Source: Leptodactylus fallax | Lineage: Eukaryota; Chordata; Amphibia; Anura; Leptodactylidae | NCBI GenBank assembly: GCA_947044405.1 | Contig: CAMRHE010000133.1 | Span: 2,294,001 to 2,358,000, forward strand | Length of the DNA: 64,000 nucleotides | Direction: 5' to 3' | Shown here: positions 23,690 to 35,611 of the stretch, piece after piece | How positions within the stretch are numbered: the first letter of the stretch is position 1 | Layout of the letters: each line of letters opens with the position of its first letter | Translations under genes and position numbers: made by a program | The notes under the pieces: generated by a model | What the model was told of the DNA's origin: nothing | Seen by the model: the letters and a program-made list of their open reading frames with translations, nothing else | Databases searched by the model: none

Positions 23690-24450
23690 AGATAGTGATG
23701 TCATAGCGCAGTGATAATAATCAAAGTAAAGAAATTGCATAAGTGAAGTAACATAGGATGGAGAGTCACAGTGATGTCACAGTGCAGGGACGATTGTGTA
23801 TAGTGATGTCACTGTAAAGTCATTATGGTAATTATGTATCACAATACAGAGATAATGGAAAAAGTGATGACATGAAACAATGATGTCACAGTACATGGAA
23901 AAGAAGCACGGAGAAGTCATCTGAAACGGTTATTGCATTGAAATGATGACAACTGTGTAGTGATGTCACTGAACAGAGATGAAACATATAATGGTGCCAC
24001 AGCTAATGCTAAGACAACAGTGTTAATAATACAAGGATAAGACAATTAAAATAACATCATAATGCTATGATAAGGCATTCAGGGGCACATGTCATTGTTT
24101 CTACAATTCTTTTGCTGGAAACCCAAATGATCACAAGTAGAGTTTTTACGCTGTTATTGCGCCTTTCCTGAATGGGGGCATGGTGAGAGGTGGGGTATAG
24201 GCATCTCCGTCAGATATATGATCACTCACGCCACTTTACTAGCATAAATAATTCCTGACATCTACGCTAGTATAGGAGGATGCCTGTGATTTTTGAGGAG
24301 GTACTCAGTGCAAAAAGCCGGTCTTGGGGAGCACTGTGACATCATAGTACAAGAATTAATAAAGTAGTGATGTCACAGCTCAGGGGTAGTAAACAAAGTA
24401 AAAAAATGTAATGATGTAAACAGATACAGTATGTCACAGGACAGTGCTAA
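23690..24450. repeat. Degenerate repeat region rich in TGATGTCAC
   Basis: About nine copies of TGATGTCA or its complement occur (for example near 23697, 23775, 23805, 23885, 23960, 24343, 24370), often followed by AGTACAGGG-like text and ATAA. It looks like an old tandem family with a poorly kept unit. No gene between 23586 and 24529. Confidence 0.5.
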
Positions 24451-24537
24451 TAAACAGAGATGACATAGTAGAGAGAATAAACAAAAGTATTTCCTTGTGT
24501 TTTAGAGTGACCTTTGGCCCCTTTAGACCCCTAGAGC

Positions 24538-24808
24538 CAGGGGCGTAACTTGAGGGGGTGCAGAGGGTGCAGTCGCAGCGGGGCCCAGGAGCCTTAGGGG
24601 GCCCATAAGCACTGGCATCAGTATTGAGATTGCAACTTCCATCTGGCCCATAAACCAAGGAAACCCACAGATTACCCTGACCACACTAAGGTTGATTAAA
24701 CTCCTTAGCAGCCATAACCATCACTATCAAGAATTCGCTGTAGGGATGAGGTGGGGGCCCAGGATAAAAGTTTGCACCGGGGCCCACAAGACATTAGTTA
24801 CGCCACTG
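24538..24808. mobile_element. hAT MITE, 271 bp
   Basis: Ends CAGGGGCGTAACTT and AGTTACGCCACTG, with the perfect 8-bp duplication CCTAGAGC (24530-24537 and 24809-24816). No coding capacity. Confidence 0.88.
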
Positions 24809-24816
24809 CCTAGAGC

Positions 24817-25763
24817 CCAAGTGTGACTGCAATCTCTGCACTTATTATATTTGTGTTCCTATCTGCAACATATTATCTTATAAATTCTTCCAAGAATAAA
24901 ATTGTAATAGATAATTTCTATTTATGTAATTGATCTGATCTCAATATGAAGCACTATGTGACTGTTTTTCACATATACAGTATAATGATAAAAGAAGAAC
25001 TTGAAACTTACTTACTTGGCACTGCTATATATGATTTGGATAGAACAAGTAGTAATAAGGGAGGTTTATATTTGCAGGGGGAAATATAACAGAATAATTG
25101 GTGACTGCAGCGGAAGATTACAATGTCCCTGCTGTACTTAATCTGCGTTCCCAGGCAGGAAATCTAAAACCTGATATAATGAACAAACCAAACCAAAGGG
25201 TCATTAAAGTTTCTCTAACAGTTACAAGTTTTGTGTCTTTACGTTGTCTTTATTGTGGTGAGGCTTTATATCCTCTCAGTCGTGTAGCCTTTCTTTAATT
25301 TCCCATTCTAGCATCTTGTTCTAATATTTCTTGCATATGATACATCCTAGTAGAAACTTCTGTGTTTCTAGTTTGTCTTCAGCTACAGACATAGATTGAC
25401 TTTCCTTCACTTGGGACAAAGATTCAGTTTGCTGTCTTAACCGAAAAAGAAACCTTTGGAGCCCCCTCAGTATCAAGGGCCTGATAGACTGCTACTGCTG
25501 CACCCCCTATAGCCATGCCCCTGGTCCCCACATATAGCTGATAATTACATGTTTTGGGGGCCAGTGAGGAACATCGACATGGGTATGGTTCAGTAGTAGA
25601 TTGCCTAATTTGCTGTCATCATCACCAATCCCTGAGAGTCTCCAATCCTGCTAATTTGTTAGTTGTATAAAATGACGTCATATCATACTATTATGGCAGC
25701 CAATTCCATATTGCATGAAGGGAACAGAATTTGGCAGTCATCCTGTATAACTCATAAACCCCT
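24817..25763. other. No gene; hAT MITE fragment near 25465-25540
   Basis: The piece GCACCCCCTATAGCCATGCC with a following CCTGG matches the inner end of the hAT MITEs at 32300 and 47643. The rest is unassigned. Confidence 0.4.
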
Positions 25764-25782
25764 TTAACCCCTTAACGACCTT

Positions 25783-26288
25783 GGACGTACTATTACGTCC
25801 TGGGCGCTAGGTACTTCGCGCACCAGGACGTAATACTACGCCCGAGGCCGGCCGCCCGCTCACTATCTGAGCGGGCGGTATCGGAACCGGGTGTTAGCTG
25901 TATCTGACAGCTAACACCCTGCTCCATAACCCCCGGTCGGCCATAACTTCCGATCGGCGGTTTTAACCCCTTGGATGCCGCGGTCAAACATGACCGCGGC
26001 ATCCAAGGGGTTCCGCCGTCTTGCCGACCCCTCCGGCACCCCCCCGCGGCGAGATCGGGGGGTGCCGATATCTCTAATGTGCAGCCCGGGGTCTGCCAAG
26101 TGACCCCAGGCTCTCTGGAGCCCCCAGTACCTGGTTGATCCTGCCGATACATCAGGAAGTCAGCGCTGTGTTTCCATAGCGCTGACTTCCTGTATAGGCT
26201 GTAAGACACGAGTATGCTCGTGTCTTGCAGTCTATAGTGCTGAGCCAGCAATCAAAGCATTGCTGGCTCAGGTGTCCTAATGGGACAC
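25783..26288. repeat. Train of perfect or near-perfect hairpins
   Basis: Consecutive inverted repeats lie at about 25783-25842, 25852-25878, 25889-25919, 25967-26010, 26034-26067, 26153-26192, 26194-26236, 26241-26270 and 26272-26288. Stems run from 6 to about 20 bp with loops of 4-11 bases. Examples are CCGCCCGCTC/GAGCGGGCGG and TGAGCCAGCAAT/ATTGCTGGCTCA. Confidence 0.85.
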
Positions 26289-28799
26289 AAGAAAAAGTAA
26301 AAAAAAGTGAAAAAAAAAAAAAAATAAAGTATGTGAAAAAAATTAATAAAAGAATTCCCTTTTCCTATATAAAATGAATTATATAAAAAATAAACCTAAA
26401 AATTAATAAAAACAATACATATTTGGTATCGTTGCGTCCGTAACAACCTGTACAATAAAACTGAAACCATATTTAATGTACACGGTGAAAGTCGGGGAAA
26501 AAAAAACGGAAAAAAACCACCAAAAGTAACGATTTTTCGCCATCTCACCTTACAAAATATGCCATAAAAAGTGATCAAAAAGTCATATGTACCCCAAAAC
26601 AGTACCAATAAAAAGCACAGGTTGTACCGCAAAAAATAAGCCCTAAACCAACTCTCTAAACTGAAAAATAAAAATGCTACGCATCTTAGAAGATGGCGAT
26701 GCAAAAAAAATAAATTTATGTCCCCAAATGGGTTTTTGTTCTGCAAAATTGGTATTGCATAAAAAAACATTATAAATGAGGTATCGCCGTAATCGTACCG
26801 ACCCGCAGAATAAAGATAACATGTTACTTATGCTCTACGCTGCATGGTGAAAAATTTAAAAGATAAAACGCAGTGCCAGAATTGATGGGGTTGTTTTTTA
26901 ATCCACCAAGAAAGAGTTAATAAAATTTATTTAATAAGTTGTAAGCACCTAAAAATGATGTCATTATAAAATACATCTCACCCTGAAAACAACAAGCCCT
27001 CATATGGCTACATCACCAGAGAAATAAAGAAAATATAACTCGTACAATGTGAAGACAAAAACCCCAAAAATCGCCAAATCATTAGAACATAACTGGCTGC
27101 GGCAGGAAGGGAATGTATAAGCTGTGTGAGTGTATATCAGGAGACACCCCAGATTTAGAGCTTACGAGGGATAATAAACCAGAAGTGACCCCCAGAGTGA
27201 CCCCCCAATAATAGGAACTACTGGGGAAATAGTAGGGAATTTAGTGTACCCAATGTACTACGCACAGCTTACATATTCACTTTTCCCCATCCGCTGTGCA
27301 GTCACGTCTGGGATACTAATGCTCGCTACACCCCTTGATAAATTCTTTGAGGGGTGCAGTTTTCAAAATGGGGTCATTCCCTAGGGGATTCCACTTTACT
27401 GGTACCTTACAGGCTCTGCAAACATGACATGGCATCCAGATCCCAAACATCTGAATCTGCGCTCCAAAAGCCATATAGCGCTCCTTCCCTTCTGTGCCCT
27501 ACTGTGTGCCCAAACTGCAGTTTATACCCACATGTATGACACTGGTGTACCCAGGATAAGGTACTTAATGTCATATGTGGGTATAAACTGCTGTTTGGGC
27601 ACAGCCGGGCACAGAAGGGAAGGAGCGCTATTTGGTTTTTGGACGCCATTGCACTTTTGCAGAGCTGAAATGCCAGTACAGTGGAATCCCCTGACATGTC
27701 ATCCCATTTTGGAAACTGCACCCCTGAAGGAATTTATCCAGGGGTACAGTGAGCATTTTTAACCCCCAAGTGTTGCTATAATTTATTATCCGTAAATGAA
27801 TAGGCAGCTGATGATGAAAGGTGAAAATGACAATTATTCCAGGAATACATCATTTCAGTGCGTAATATGTGTTGCCCGGCTTGTATCAGAGATGAACGCT
27901 CCAAAAGCTGTTGTGCCCAGGATCCCCGCTCACCAGTTTTTGGAGTGTGTGTCTGTGCAGACATAAACTGGGCACAACATATTGGGCACTGAAATGGCGT
28001 ATCTATAGAAAAATTTCATTTTTAACTTTTCATTATCAGCTGCGCATTCATTTTTGGAAATTAAAAGAATGCAACACTTAAGGGTTAATAATGCTCGCTA
28101 CCCCACTTGATAAATCCCTTGAAGGGTATAGTTTCCAAAATGGGGTGACATGTCTGCGGATTCCACTTTACTGACAATTCATGGTCTCTGCAAAAGTGGC
28201 ATGGTGTCCAAAAAGCAAACAGTGCTCCAAAAACCAAAATAGCGCTCCTTCCCTTCTGTGCCCGGCTGTGCCCAAACAGCAGTTTATACCCACATATGGC
28301 ATTAAGTACGTTATCCTGGGTACACCAGTGTCATACGTGTGGGCATAAACTGCCATTTGGGCACACAGCAGGGCGCAAATGTGAAGGAGTGCTATGTGCT
28401 TTTGGAGCGCATATTTAGATTGTTGTTTTTTTGGACGCCATGTCACATTTGCAGAGACCCTAAAATTGCCCCTACAAAATGGGGGTCACTTCTTGGGGAA
28501 TTCCAAATTACTGGCACCTCCAGGGCTCTGCAAAAATATCATGGCGACCAGAAAGTCCCTCTAAATCTGTACTCCAAAAGCTAAAAAAACACACAGTGCT
28601 CCTTCCCTTCTGAGCCCTGCTGTGTGCCCAAGCAGCAGTTTATACCCACATATATAATTTTTTTGTCCCCAGGATAGCCCACTTAATAGTTTTAGGAGTG
28701 CATGTCTCTGATGCCACAAAGTGGCCGCAACGTATTAGGCACTGAAATTGGATATTTCTTTAAAAACTTTAATTTTCACTTTGTACATTAATTTTTGGG

Positions 28800-30450
28800 A
28801 AGCATTTTTAGGCTCTAAATGATAATACCCCTTGATACATTCCTTGAGGGGTGTAGTTTCTAAAATGGGGTCACTTTTGGAGAGGTTTCCATTATATTGG
28901 TACTTTAGGGGTTCTGCAAATGCGACATGGCATCCAAAAACTATTCCAGCAAAATCTGCCCTCCAAAAGCTAAATAGTGCTCTTTCCATTTTTAGCCCTG
29001 CCATTTACCCATGCAGCAGATTACAACCACATATGGGGCATTTCTGTGTTCAGGAGAAATTGTGTAACGAACTTTGGGGAGCTTTTTCTCCTTTCTCCTC
29101 TTGTGAAAATGAAAAATTTGGGGCTAAATTGACGGTTTATTGGAAAAAAAGTAATTTTTCATTTTAATGTCCCAATGTTAATAAAATCTGTGAAACAGCT
29201 GTGAGGTCAAAATGTTCACCATACCCCTAGATAAATTCTATAAGGGGTGTAGTTTCCAAAATGGGGTCATTTTTGGGGGTTTGTATTATATTGGTACTTT
29301 AGGGGCTCTGCAAATGCGACATGGCATCCGAAAACTATTCCAGCAAAATCTGCCCTCCAAAAGCTAAATAGCGCTCTTATCATTTTGAGCCCTGCCATGT
29401 ACCCATGCAGCAGATTACAACCACATATGGGGCATTTCTGTGTTCAGGAGAAATTGTGTAACGAACTTTGGGGTGCTTTTTCTCCTTTGTCCTCTTGTGA
29501 AAATGAAAAATTTGGGGCTAAATTGACGGTTTATTGGAAAAAAAAGTAATTTTTCATTTTAATGTCTCAATGTTAATAAAATCTGTGAAACAGCTGTAGG
29601 GTCAAAATGCTCATTATGTCCCTTGATATGTTCTGTGAGGGGTGTAGTTTCCAAAATGGGGTCACTTTTAGGGGGTTTCCACTGTATTTGTACTTTGGGG
29701 GCTCTGCAAATGCTACATGGTACCTGAAAACTATTCCAGCAAAATCTGCTCTCCAAAAGCTAAATAGCGCTCTTTCCATTCTGAGCCCTGCCATGTACCC
29801 ATACAGCAGATTACGACCACATATGGGGTATTGCTGTGTTTAGGAGAAATTATTTTGCAAACTGTGGGGTGCTTTTTCTCCTTTAACCCATTGTGAAAAT
29901 GAAAACTTTGGGGATAAAGTGACATTTTAGTAATGTTTAGATTAATACATCCCAGTGTTAGCAAAATCTGTGAAACGAATGTAAGGTCAAAATGCTCACT
30001 ATACCCCTATATGAATTCTGTGAGGGGTGTAGTTTGCAAAATGGGGTCACTTTTTGGGGTTTTCCTTTGTATTGGTAGTCTAGGGGCTTTGCAAATGAGA
30101 CCTGGCACCTGAAAACTATTCCAGCAAAATCTGCTTTTCAGACGCCCAGTGTCGCTCCTTTCCTTCCGTGCGCTGCCATTCGCCCAAACATCAGTTTACA
30201 CCCACTTGTAGGGTATTTCCGTGCTCGGGAGAAATTGCATAACAAACTGTGAGATGCATTTTTTCCTTTAACCCTTTGTGAATGTGTTAATTTTAGGGCT
30301 AAATTAAGGAATTAGTGGGAAAAAATTAAATGTCTAAATTTCACCTCCATATTGTTTTAATTCCAGTGAAATTCTTAAAGGGTTAACAAACTTCCCAAAT
30401 GTTATTTTGAATTATTTGAGGGGTGCAGTTTTGAAAATGGGGTGATTTAT
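28800..30450. repeat. About 395-bp tandem units in the TTAA element
   Basis: The marker AGTTTCCAAAATGGGGTC (or a variant) recurs at 28855, 29251, 29646, 30031 and 30427, intervals of 396, 395, 385 and 396 bp. Each unit also carries ATTCCAGCAAAATCTGC and ACCACATATGGGG. Less regular and inverted units extend back to about 27350. Confidence 0.85.
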
Positions 30451-31164
30451 GGGGGTTTCTAATATATAGGCCTTTATAATCCTCTTCAGAACTGAAGTGG
30501 TCCCTAAAAAATTAGTTTGGGAAATTTTCTTGTAAATCTGCAAAATCTCTGTTACACTTGTAAGCCTTCTAACATCCAAAATAAATTACAGGACGATTAA
30601 AAGATGATGCCGATATAAAGCAGAGATATGGTAGATAATATGTATTAATGTATTTGGGTGGTATGACTATCTATCTGAAAAGCAGAGCATTTCACATTTT
30701 GAAAATTGCGATTTTTTTTCAAAATTTCCATCAAATTTCCTATTTTTCTATAAATAAATACAAAAATATTCATTAGTGTTTACCACTAACATGAAGTACA
30801 ATGTGTCACGAAAAAACAATCTCAAAATCACTTGTGTAAGTTAAGACGTCTCAAAGTTATTGCCATATAAAGTGACACATGTCAGTTTTGAAAAACGAGG
30901 CCTGGTCCTTAACGCACTTTTGGGCTGGGTCCTTAAGGGGTTAAAGTATAGTTAACGTTTCTCCTCTGCAGGCTCTGTCTGAAGTTTGCAATACTCTCTA
31001 AATTGGTGGGTAAAGACTAGCTGCTATACACTGCACGCAGTAAGTAGCATAAAATCTGCTTTATAATGCTCTCGCTCAAAAACCGCCCTGGGATGCAAGA
31101 AATATTTAGAATATTACTGACTTGTACTGATGTGAATAAAGCACTTAGGTTATAATAGATAGCT

Positions 31165-32336
31165 CAAGTGGTGTAACTTTAAGTTCCTGGGCCCGAATGC
31201 AAAATCTGTACTGAGGCCCCTACCTACCTTGTGTCATTTATAATAGTGATTTATTTTATGTGGTATAAGGACCTTTGGGGCTGTGAACCGAGAGCAAGGC
31301 AGGTGGTTTGGACTCCGCAACCAGAAATGAACGCACACGCGGTAGTTCAAGAAAAAAATATATATTTACTATAAGTTAATAAAGGCTAGTTAAAGGTAAA
31401 ATGACAGGGATGAAGACAAGCAAAATATACAATATAGCATGAACAATTTAAAGGCAAATTCTGCAATGGTTTCTACTTTCACTCTGTCCACTTCTGCAGT
31501 ATGGACACTGAATGAACAATATACTCAAAACTATCCCTAACTGACCCTGACATCACATTTGGGTGCACCCCCTTTTCCCCAGTGGTCCAGGTGGACCGCT
31601 TACAGTCTGTAGAAGCGCGCGGTGGGGCCCAAAGTCGGTCCTTTCTTTTATAGTGAAGCGTCCTCTCCTCACGGTTATCAGGATCTCGGGAGAAATGAAG
31701 TCCTCTTTAACAGGGAAACCAAATGAATGCAATGTAATCCAAAAGCAGATTCCACTCAGCACACTGACAGTCCTGCCGAATCCATACACTGAGCTGGGAT
31801 GTAAGCCGGGATTTAGCAGTTACTGTCCAGGACGTCAACAGCACTGCGAGTCTCTATCTGTGGTATCCATATACACAGTCACAATGTCAGTCTCACTGAT
31901 CAGCCACTGAGCACAGTTCCTTTCACGTGGACTCACTAGACCTGTTGTCTCTTTACACTCTGTTTGTCTCTAGACCAAGATACAGCTTAGCTGTACAGAA
32001 AAATCTCCACACCAGTTCAATACAGCACAGACACCTGTCTTCTCTCTTGCCAAGATGGCTGCTGCTCTCTGTCTCATCACTTCCTGCTTCCCTGCTCACA
32101 CTCTGTCTGCAGAACAGGCAGGCTGACATCAAAGGGGGTGTGTCACTCCAGCATCATGTCACAATTACAATGGCTGCTGTCTTAAAGGAACAGAATAACA
32201 GAAATACATTCAACATTAACAGTTTATACAGACAAATGAAGCTTAGGACAACATTGGCTGTCTCTTACAGGGCCCCCTGAGAGCCCATGGCACAGTAGCA
32301 ACTACTACCTCTGCACCCCCTATAGCTACGCCTCTG
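31165..32336. mobile_element. hAT MITE interrupted by a solo LTR
   Basis: Ends CAAGTGGTGTAACTT and CTATAGCTACGCCTCTG match the hAT MITE family seen at 24538 and 47643. The two halves (31165-31281 and 32270-32336) join sensibly if the LTR between them is removed. The 8-bp duplication is eroded (AGATAGCT and CAAAGGCT). The 30945-31164 stretch before it shows nothing. Confidence 0.6.
31282..32269 (-). mobile_element. Solo LTR nested in a hAT MITE
   Basis: A 988-bp element with ends TGTGAACCGAGAGC and GCTGTCTCTTACA and a 4-bp duplication GGGC (31278-31281 and 32270-32273). A TATAAAAG box is read on the minus strand near 31643-31650. It is a different family from the solo LTRs at 11-15 kb. Plus-strand ORFs through it are shadows. 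Confidence 0.65.
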
Positions 32337-33383
32337 CAAAGGCTCAAATTTAGTTCCAGTATCAGACTAAACCTGTGTTTCTTTCTTTGCTCCCTCCTTT
32401 CCCCTCTCCATAGACTTCTATAGACAATCTAAGTCATGTGACCTGCAGTTCACCTCAAGATGGATAGAGCAAGGATTTTCACAGTTAAACTCACCTTTTC
32501 AGAGGGAGGGAGAACAGGGAAATTGCCTGATAAGATCAGAAAGAAGCGTTTTCCTCTGATAAGATATAATACAAAGTTTCTTATAATTGATTGTACTATT
32601 CATTTATGTAGAGTTTGTTGAAAAGTTAGTGACTATTTAAGTTTGGGAACAGTAGAGTTAAAGTCTCAATATGACTCCTGGAGGGCTGATTCATGGTCTA
32701 GTGAACTCTTCCTAATAAGTCACACTTTAAACACTGTTCTTTCCAGATTGTTCACTAGACCAGCTTTCCCAAGAGAGATGTCGCACAAGCTCCAAATTCC
32801 AGAGTTTTGCAGCTAGATGAGGTGTAACTCCTCATCTCTCCATCTCCATCTTACTTCTTGTAGATCCAAGTTCCTGTCTTACATCCTTTATTGTCTTCAG
32901 TGGGAAAGAGCATTCTTCTTCCTTAAAATAGGACAGCAGGTAAACTGCACTGAGTTTGATAAAATGATTTATATACGCATGGAAGCAATACATTACTTGT
33001 TGCGTGTTCAACACCCGCAGTGTAAGACAGTTAGCGCTGCAGGTTTTTTTTTTTTGCAGTGTTTGGATGGGATTTGTTAAATCATATCCACTATACTTCT
33101 ACTGTACCTCGCAATGGCTTAACCGCTGGCGACTGTGCCGCAGCTAACCCCCTTGTGCAGCATGTAGCTTTAACCTAAAAATGTAGTTTTCACAAATCTA
33201 CTTCTGAGAAGCTGGATGACTTGTTGCAATAAACCCTGGAAATGACCACATCGTGACTTAGGTGAAAAAAGCACAAAATACTGACCAAGCATTACTAAAC
33301 CTCCTTATCAGAGTATAATATGCTGTATATGATATGTCTGTGTGGTCTGGGACAAAGGAAAAGCATAGCAAACCGTATGTTAC
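32337..33383. other. No recognised gene
   Basis: Unique-looking DNA. A short poly-T run lies at 33045-33056. Confidence 0.4.
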
Positions 33384-33556
33384 TTCCCCCCTCTCCCCTC
33401 ACAACTGCCACCACCTCCTCTGGGATCGATCTGGGTAGCGCAGGCACTTGCGGGGGAGTGGGAAAACAGGCAGAGGTTGCAGAATTAGTCAGCATCTGTC
33501 CAGACACATGGAAATATGTATTCTGAGATCCAGTGGACACCAAGGGAATAGTCGAT
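33384..33556 (-). CDS. Candidate internal host exon (weak)
   Basis: On the minus strand AGCTCCAG (acceptor-like) precedes an open segment of about 57 codons with a Ser/Thr/Pro-rich reading (it includes GSQNTYFHVSGQMLTNSAT and TPPQVPALPRSIPEEVV). It ends at GGAA followed by GTAACA, a weak donor. The composition resembles a disordered region of a regulatory protein. I cannot name it. The weak splice sites keep confidence low. Confidence 0.22.
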
Positions 33557-33637
33557 CTGGAGCTGTGGACTAGCTATGGATAGTGCTAGAAGGGAGGACA
33601 ATGGTACCAAACAATTCTTGAATTATATAAATAGATA

Positions 33638-33834
33638 CAGTCAGATGAAAAAGTTTGGGCACCCCTATTAACTTAATCATTTTTTTTAAATTTTGGGGGG
33701 TTCCTTTTCTTTTTTTTAATTTTTTAAAACTTTCCTTCCCCCAGAAATCGAGAAAAAAAAATCAAAAAAACCACAAAAAAAATAAACCACCAAAAACAAA
33801 AAAAGATTAATAGGGGGCCCAAACAAAGGTACTG
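33638..33834. mobile_element. Tc1 family A deletion derivative (MITE)
   Basis: The left end CAGTCAGATGAAAAAGTTTG and the right end ATTAATAGGGGGCCC followed by CTG match the family A termini at 21935. TA lies on both sides. The interior is A- and T-rich filler with no transposase. A (GATA)n run follows at 33845-33894. Confidence 0.75.
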
Positions 33835-33835
33835 T

Positions 33836-33844
<9 letters not shown>

Positions 33845-33894
<50 letters not shown>
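33845..33894. repeat. (GATA)n microsatellite
   Basis: Twelve or so TAGA units. Translated frames give SIYL repeats, which are artefacts. Confidence 0.95.
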
Positions 33895-34600
33895 CCCGCC
33901 CTCTATGATCCCATGCACACAACCAAGTGTGCATCCGATGTGGGGTCAAGTTCATTCGTGTCTATGGGGGATTCCGATCCCATTCGTTACAATGGCATGG
34001 AGCAAAATTTAGCAGGTCCTCTCAGATTTGTACCCAGGACCCTAGCACTGCATGGCAACAGTGCTAGCCATCATCCTGCCCCCAGACCTTAGACCTATAA
34101 AGAGAAAGGTACAGTATACCTGTTAGCCTATGGCCTTATGCACACAGCCATATTACAGCTCGGCAAACCCCTTCAAGATAGGTCATCAATATCAGATTGA
34201 TAGGTGTCCTGGCACCCTGATCTCTCAGCTGAGCTGCAGTAATTTGGCACAGCCACTAAACCGAGATCGGAGGTGTTTTGACAACTGCGAAAAAAAGCAG
34301 ATCCAAGGGAGTGCTGGGCGGCAGTCTACTACCGATCTGGTATTGATGACCTGTCCTGACCATAGGTCACCAATATGGTGTCTTAGGTTTGAATCCAAAT
34401 AAGTACAACACCCTGGAGCTTGTATGTTCTTCCTGTGTTTCTGGAGGTTTCCTCTAGGTACTTTGTTTTCTCATGCACCAAAGATATATATTAATAGGGA
34501 ATTTAGATTATGAGTCCTACTTGGGACATTGAATATTGACAATGCCTGTGACGTGCTGTGGAATATTTTGGCACTATACAAGCTAGAGAAATAATAACCC
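33895..34600. repeat. Decayed anuran SINE/MITE cluster
   Basis: 33905-34010 has the frog MITE wording CCATGCACACAACC and ATTCCGATCCCATTCG. 34150-34385 has AGGTCATCAATATCAGAT and partner TGACCATAGGTCACCAATAT in inverted order. 34390-34600 is a diverged V-SINE body (GGAGCTTGTATGTTCTTCC, ATTTAGATTATGAG). Confidence 0.55.
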
Positions 34601-34912
34601 AGAATGTCCCTTTAATAGGTGCCATGTCACTGACTGGTCCCCTGAATTCCTGATTTGCATTCATGAAAGAAAGAATTCATGGACCTATGACGCGATCACT
34701 GTTGGGATTCTTGCAGTTGTGAAGCCAAAATATTTACAGAGCTGGTCAAACCTTTAGACATTAGGCCAGTATAAGAGCCACACATGTTACACATTAGCCG
34801 GGGGCAAGGAAGTATTTGTGTTTTTGTAGTGTCCTTACTTAGGTTTTGTTGCTATAAATGGAAGAGCTAATTGATAGTTTAAGAAAGAAAGAAAAGTACA
34901 CAGATAGAAACT

Positions 34913-35224
34913 GTAGATAGATAGATAGATAAGCCTACTTACCCTGTATTCACACTGTAAGGCCTATTTAGGGTCCAAGAGGAGTATGTTTCTTTAGTGT
35001 AGGGTCCCATCTGAATAAGGTTGCCTTGTTGTGGCAAATCATGTATACAAAGAACATCAAATTTATATGCATAGATAATATTTTAGTAGTCGTAAATTTA
35101 TATAATTTTTATTTTTAAATTTAGATAAAAAATAGCAGCAATACATTTTCAACTCTATGTATATAGGTCTTGTGCTCTTTAGAGTGCTGCTGTAGTTTCT
35201 GTATATAGATAGATAGATAGATAG
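34913..35224. repeat. GATA-bounded repeat, second locus
   Basis: (GATA)n at 34915-34931 and 35205-35224 bracket text related to 13150-13551 (ATTCACACTGTAAGGCCTAT, TTAGTGTAGGGTCCCATCTG, TTAGAGTGCTGCTGTAG). Same family as 12841-13600. Confidence 0.6.
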
Positions 35225-35611
35225 CTATTGCATGTGTATTATACATATCTATGTATGAATGTATTTTAAATTTGTTTTAAATCCTATTTTCTAGGGCAGT
35301 AGACATTCTGCTATCATTCAAGCTTGAGGTGAAAGAAGGTAACAATTTTAACCCCAGATATTCCATGCTACTATATATTTTGTGGTATTACGGGATGACA
35401 ACCATAGCTAAATAAAGCAGTGCTCACCCCTGATCCTCAAACGTTTTTGCTGCAGTTCATCCAAGTTAAAAAAAAATGTCCTGAAATGCATTTACTATAT
35501 TTAATTACTTCCAATTACAAAAGAATTGCTGGCTGACATTGCCATGATCGAATTTCTTATTTTACCTAGGATTCTCAGCTACCATGCAGGGCATATTCTG
35601 TTTTGTTACAG

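Larger units (their letters stand above)
25768..30940. mobile_element. 5.2-kb TTAA-flanked non-autonomous DNA element (Kolobok- or piggyBac-type)
   Basis: Ends CCCCTTAACGACC and GGGTCCTTAAGGGG are inverted repeats, flanked by TTAA at 25764-25767 and 30941-30944. TTAA targeting is shared by Kolobok and piggyBac superfamilies. No transposase is visible, so the superfamily is open. The 5' 500 bp is a train of hairpins. 26300-27060 is AT-rich with no recognised genes. 27350-30450 is built from forward and inverted copies of a unit containing GTAGTTTCCAAAATGGGGTC. A truncated inverted relative lies at 57730-58518. Confidence 0.7.

Noticed and set aside
25793..26251. 152-codon minus-strand ORF
   Set aside because: It lies in the hairpin train, where GC-rich inverted repeats keep frames open. 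No conserved protein features.
33716..33955. ORFs with SIYLSIYL repeats (also at 13552-13872)
   Set aside because: Translation of (GATA)n microsatellites.
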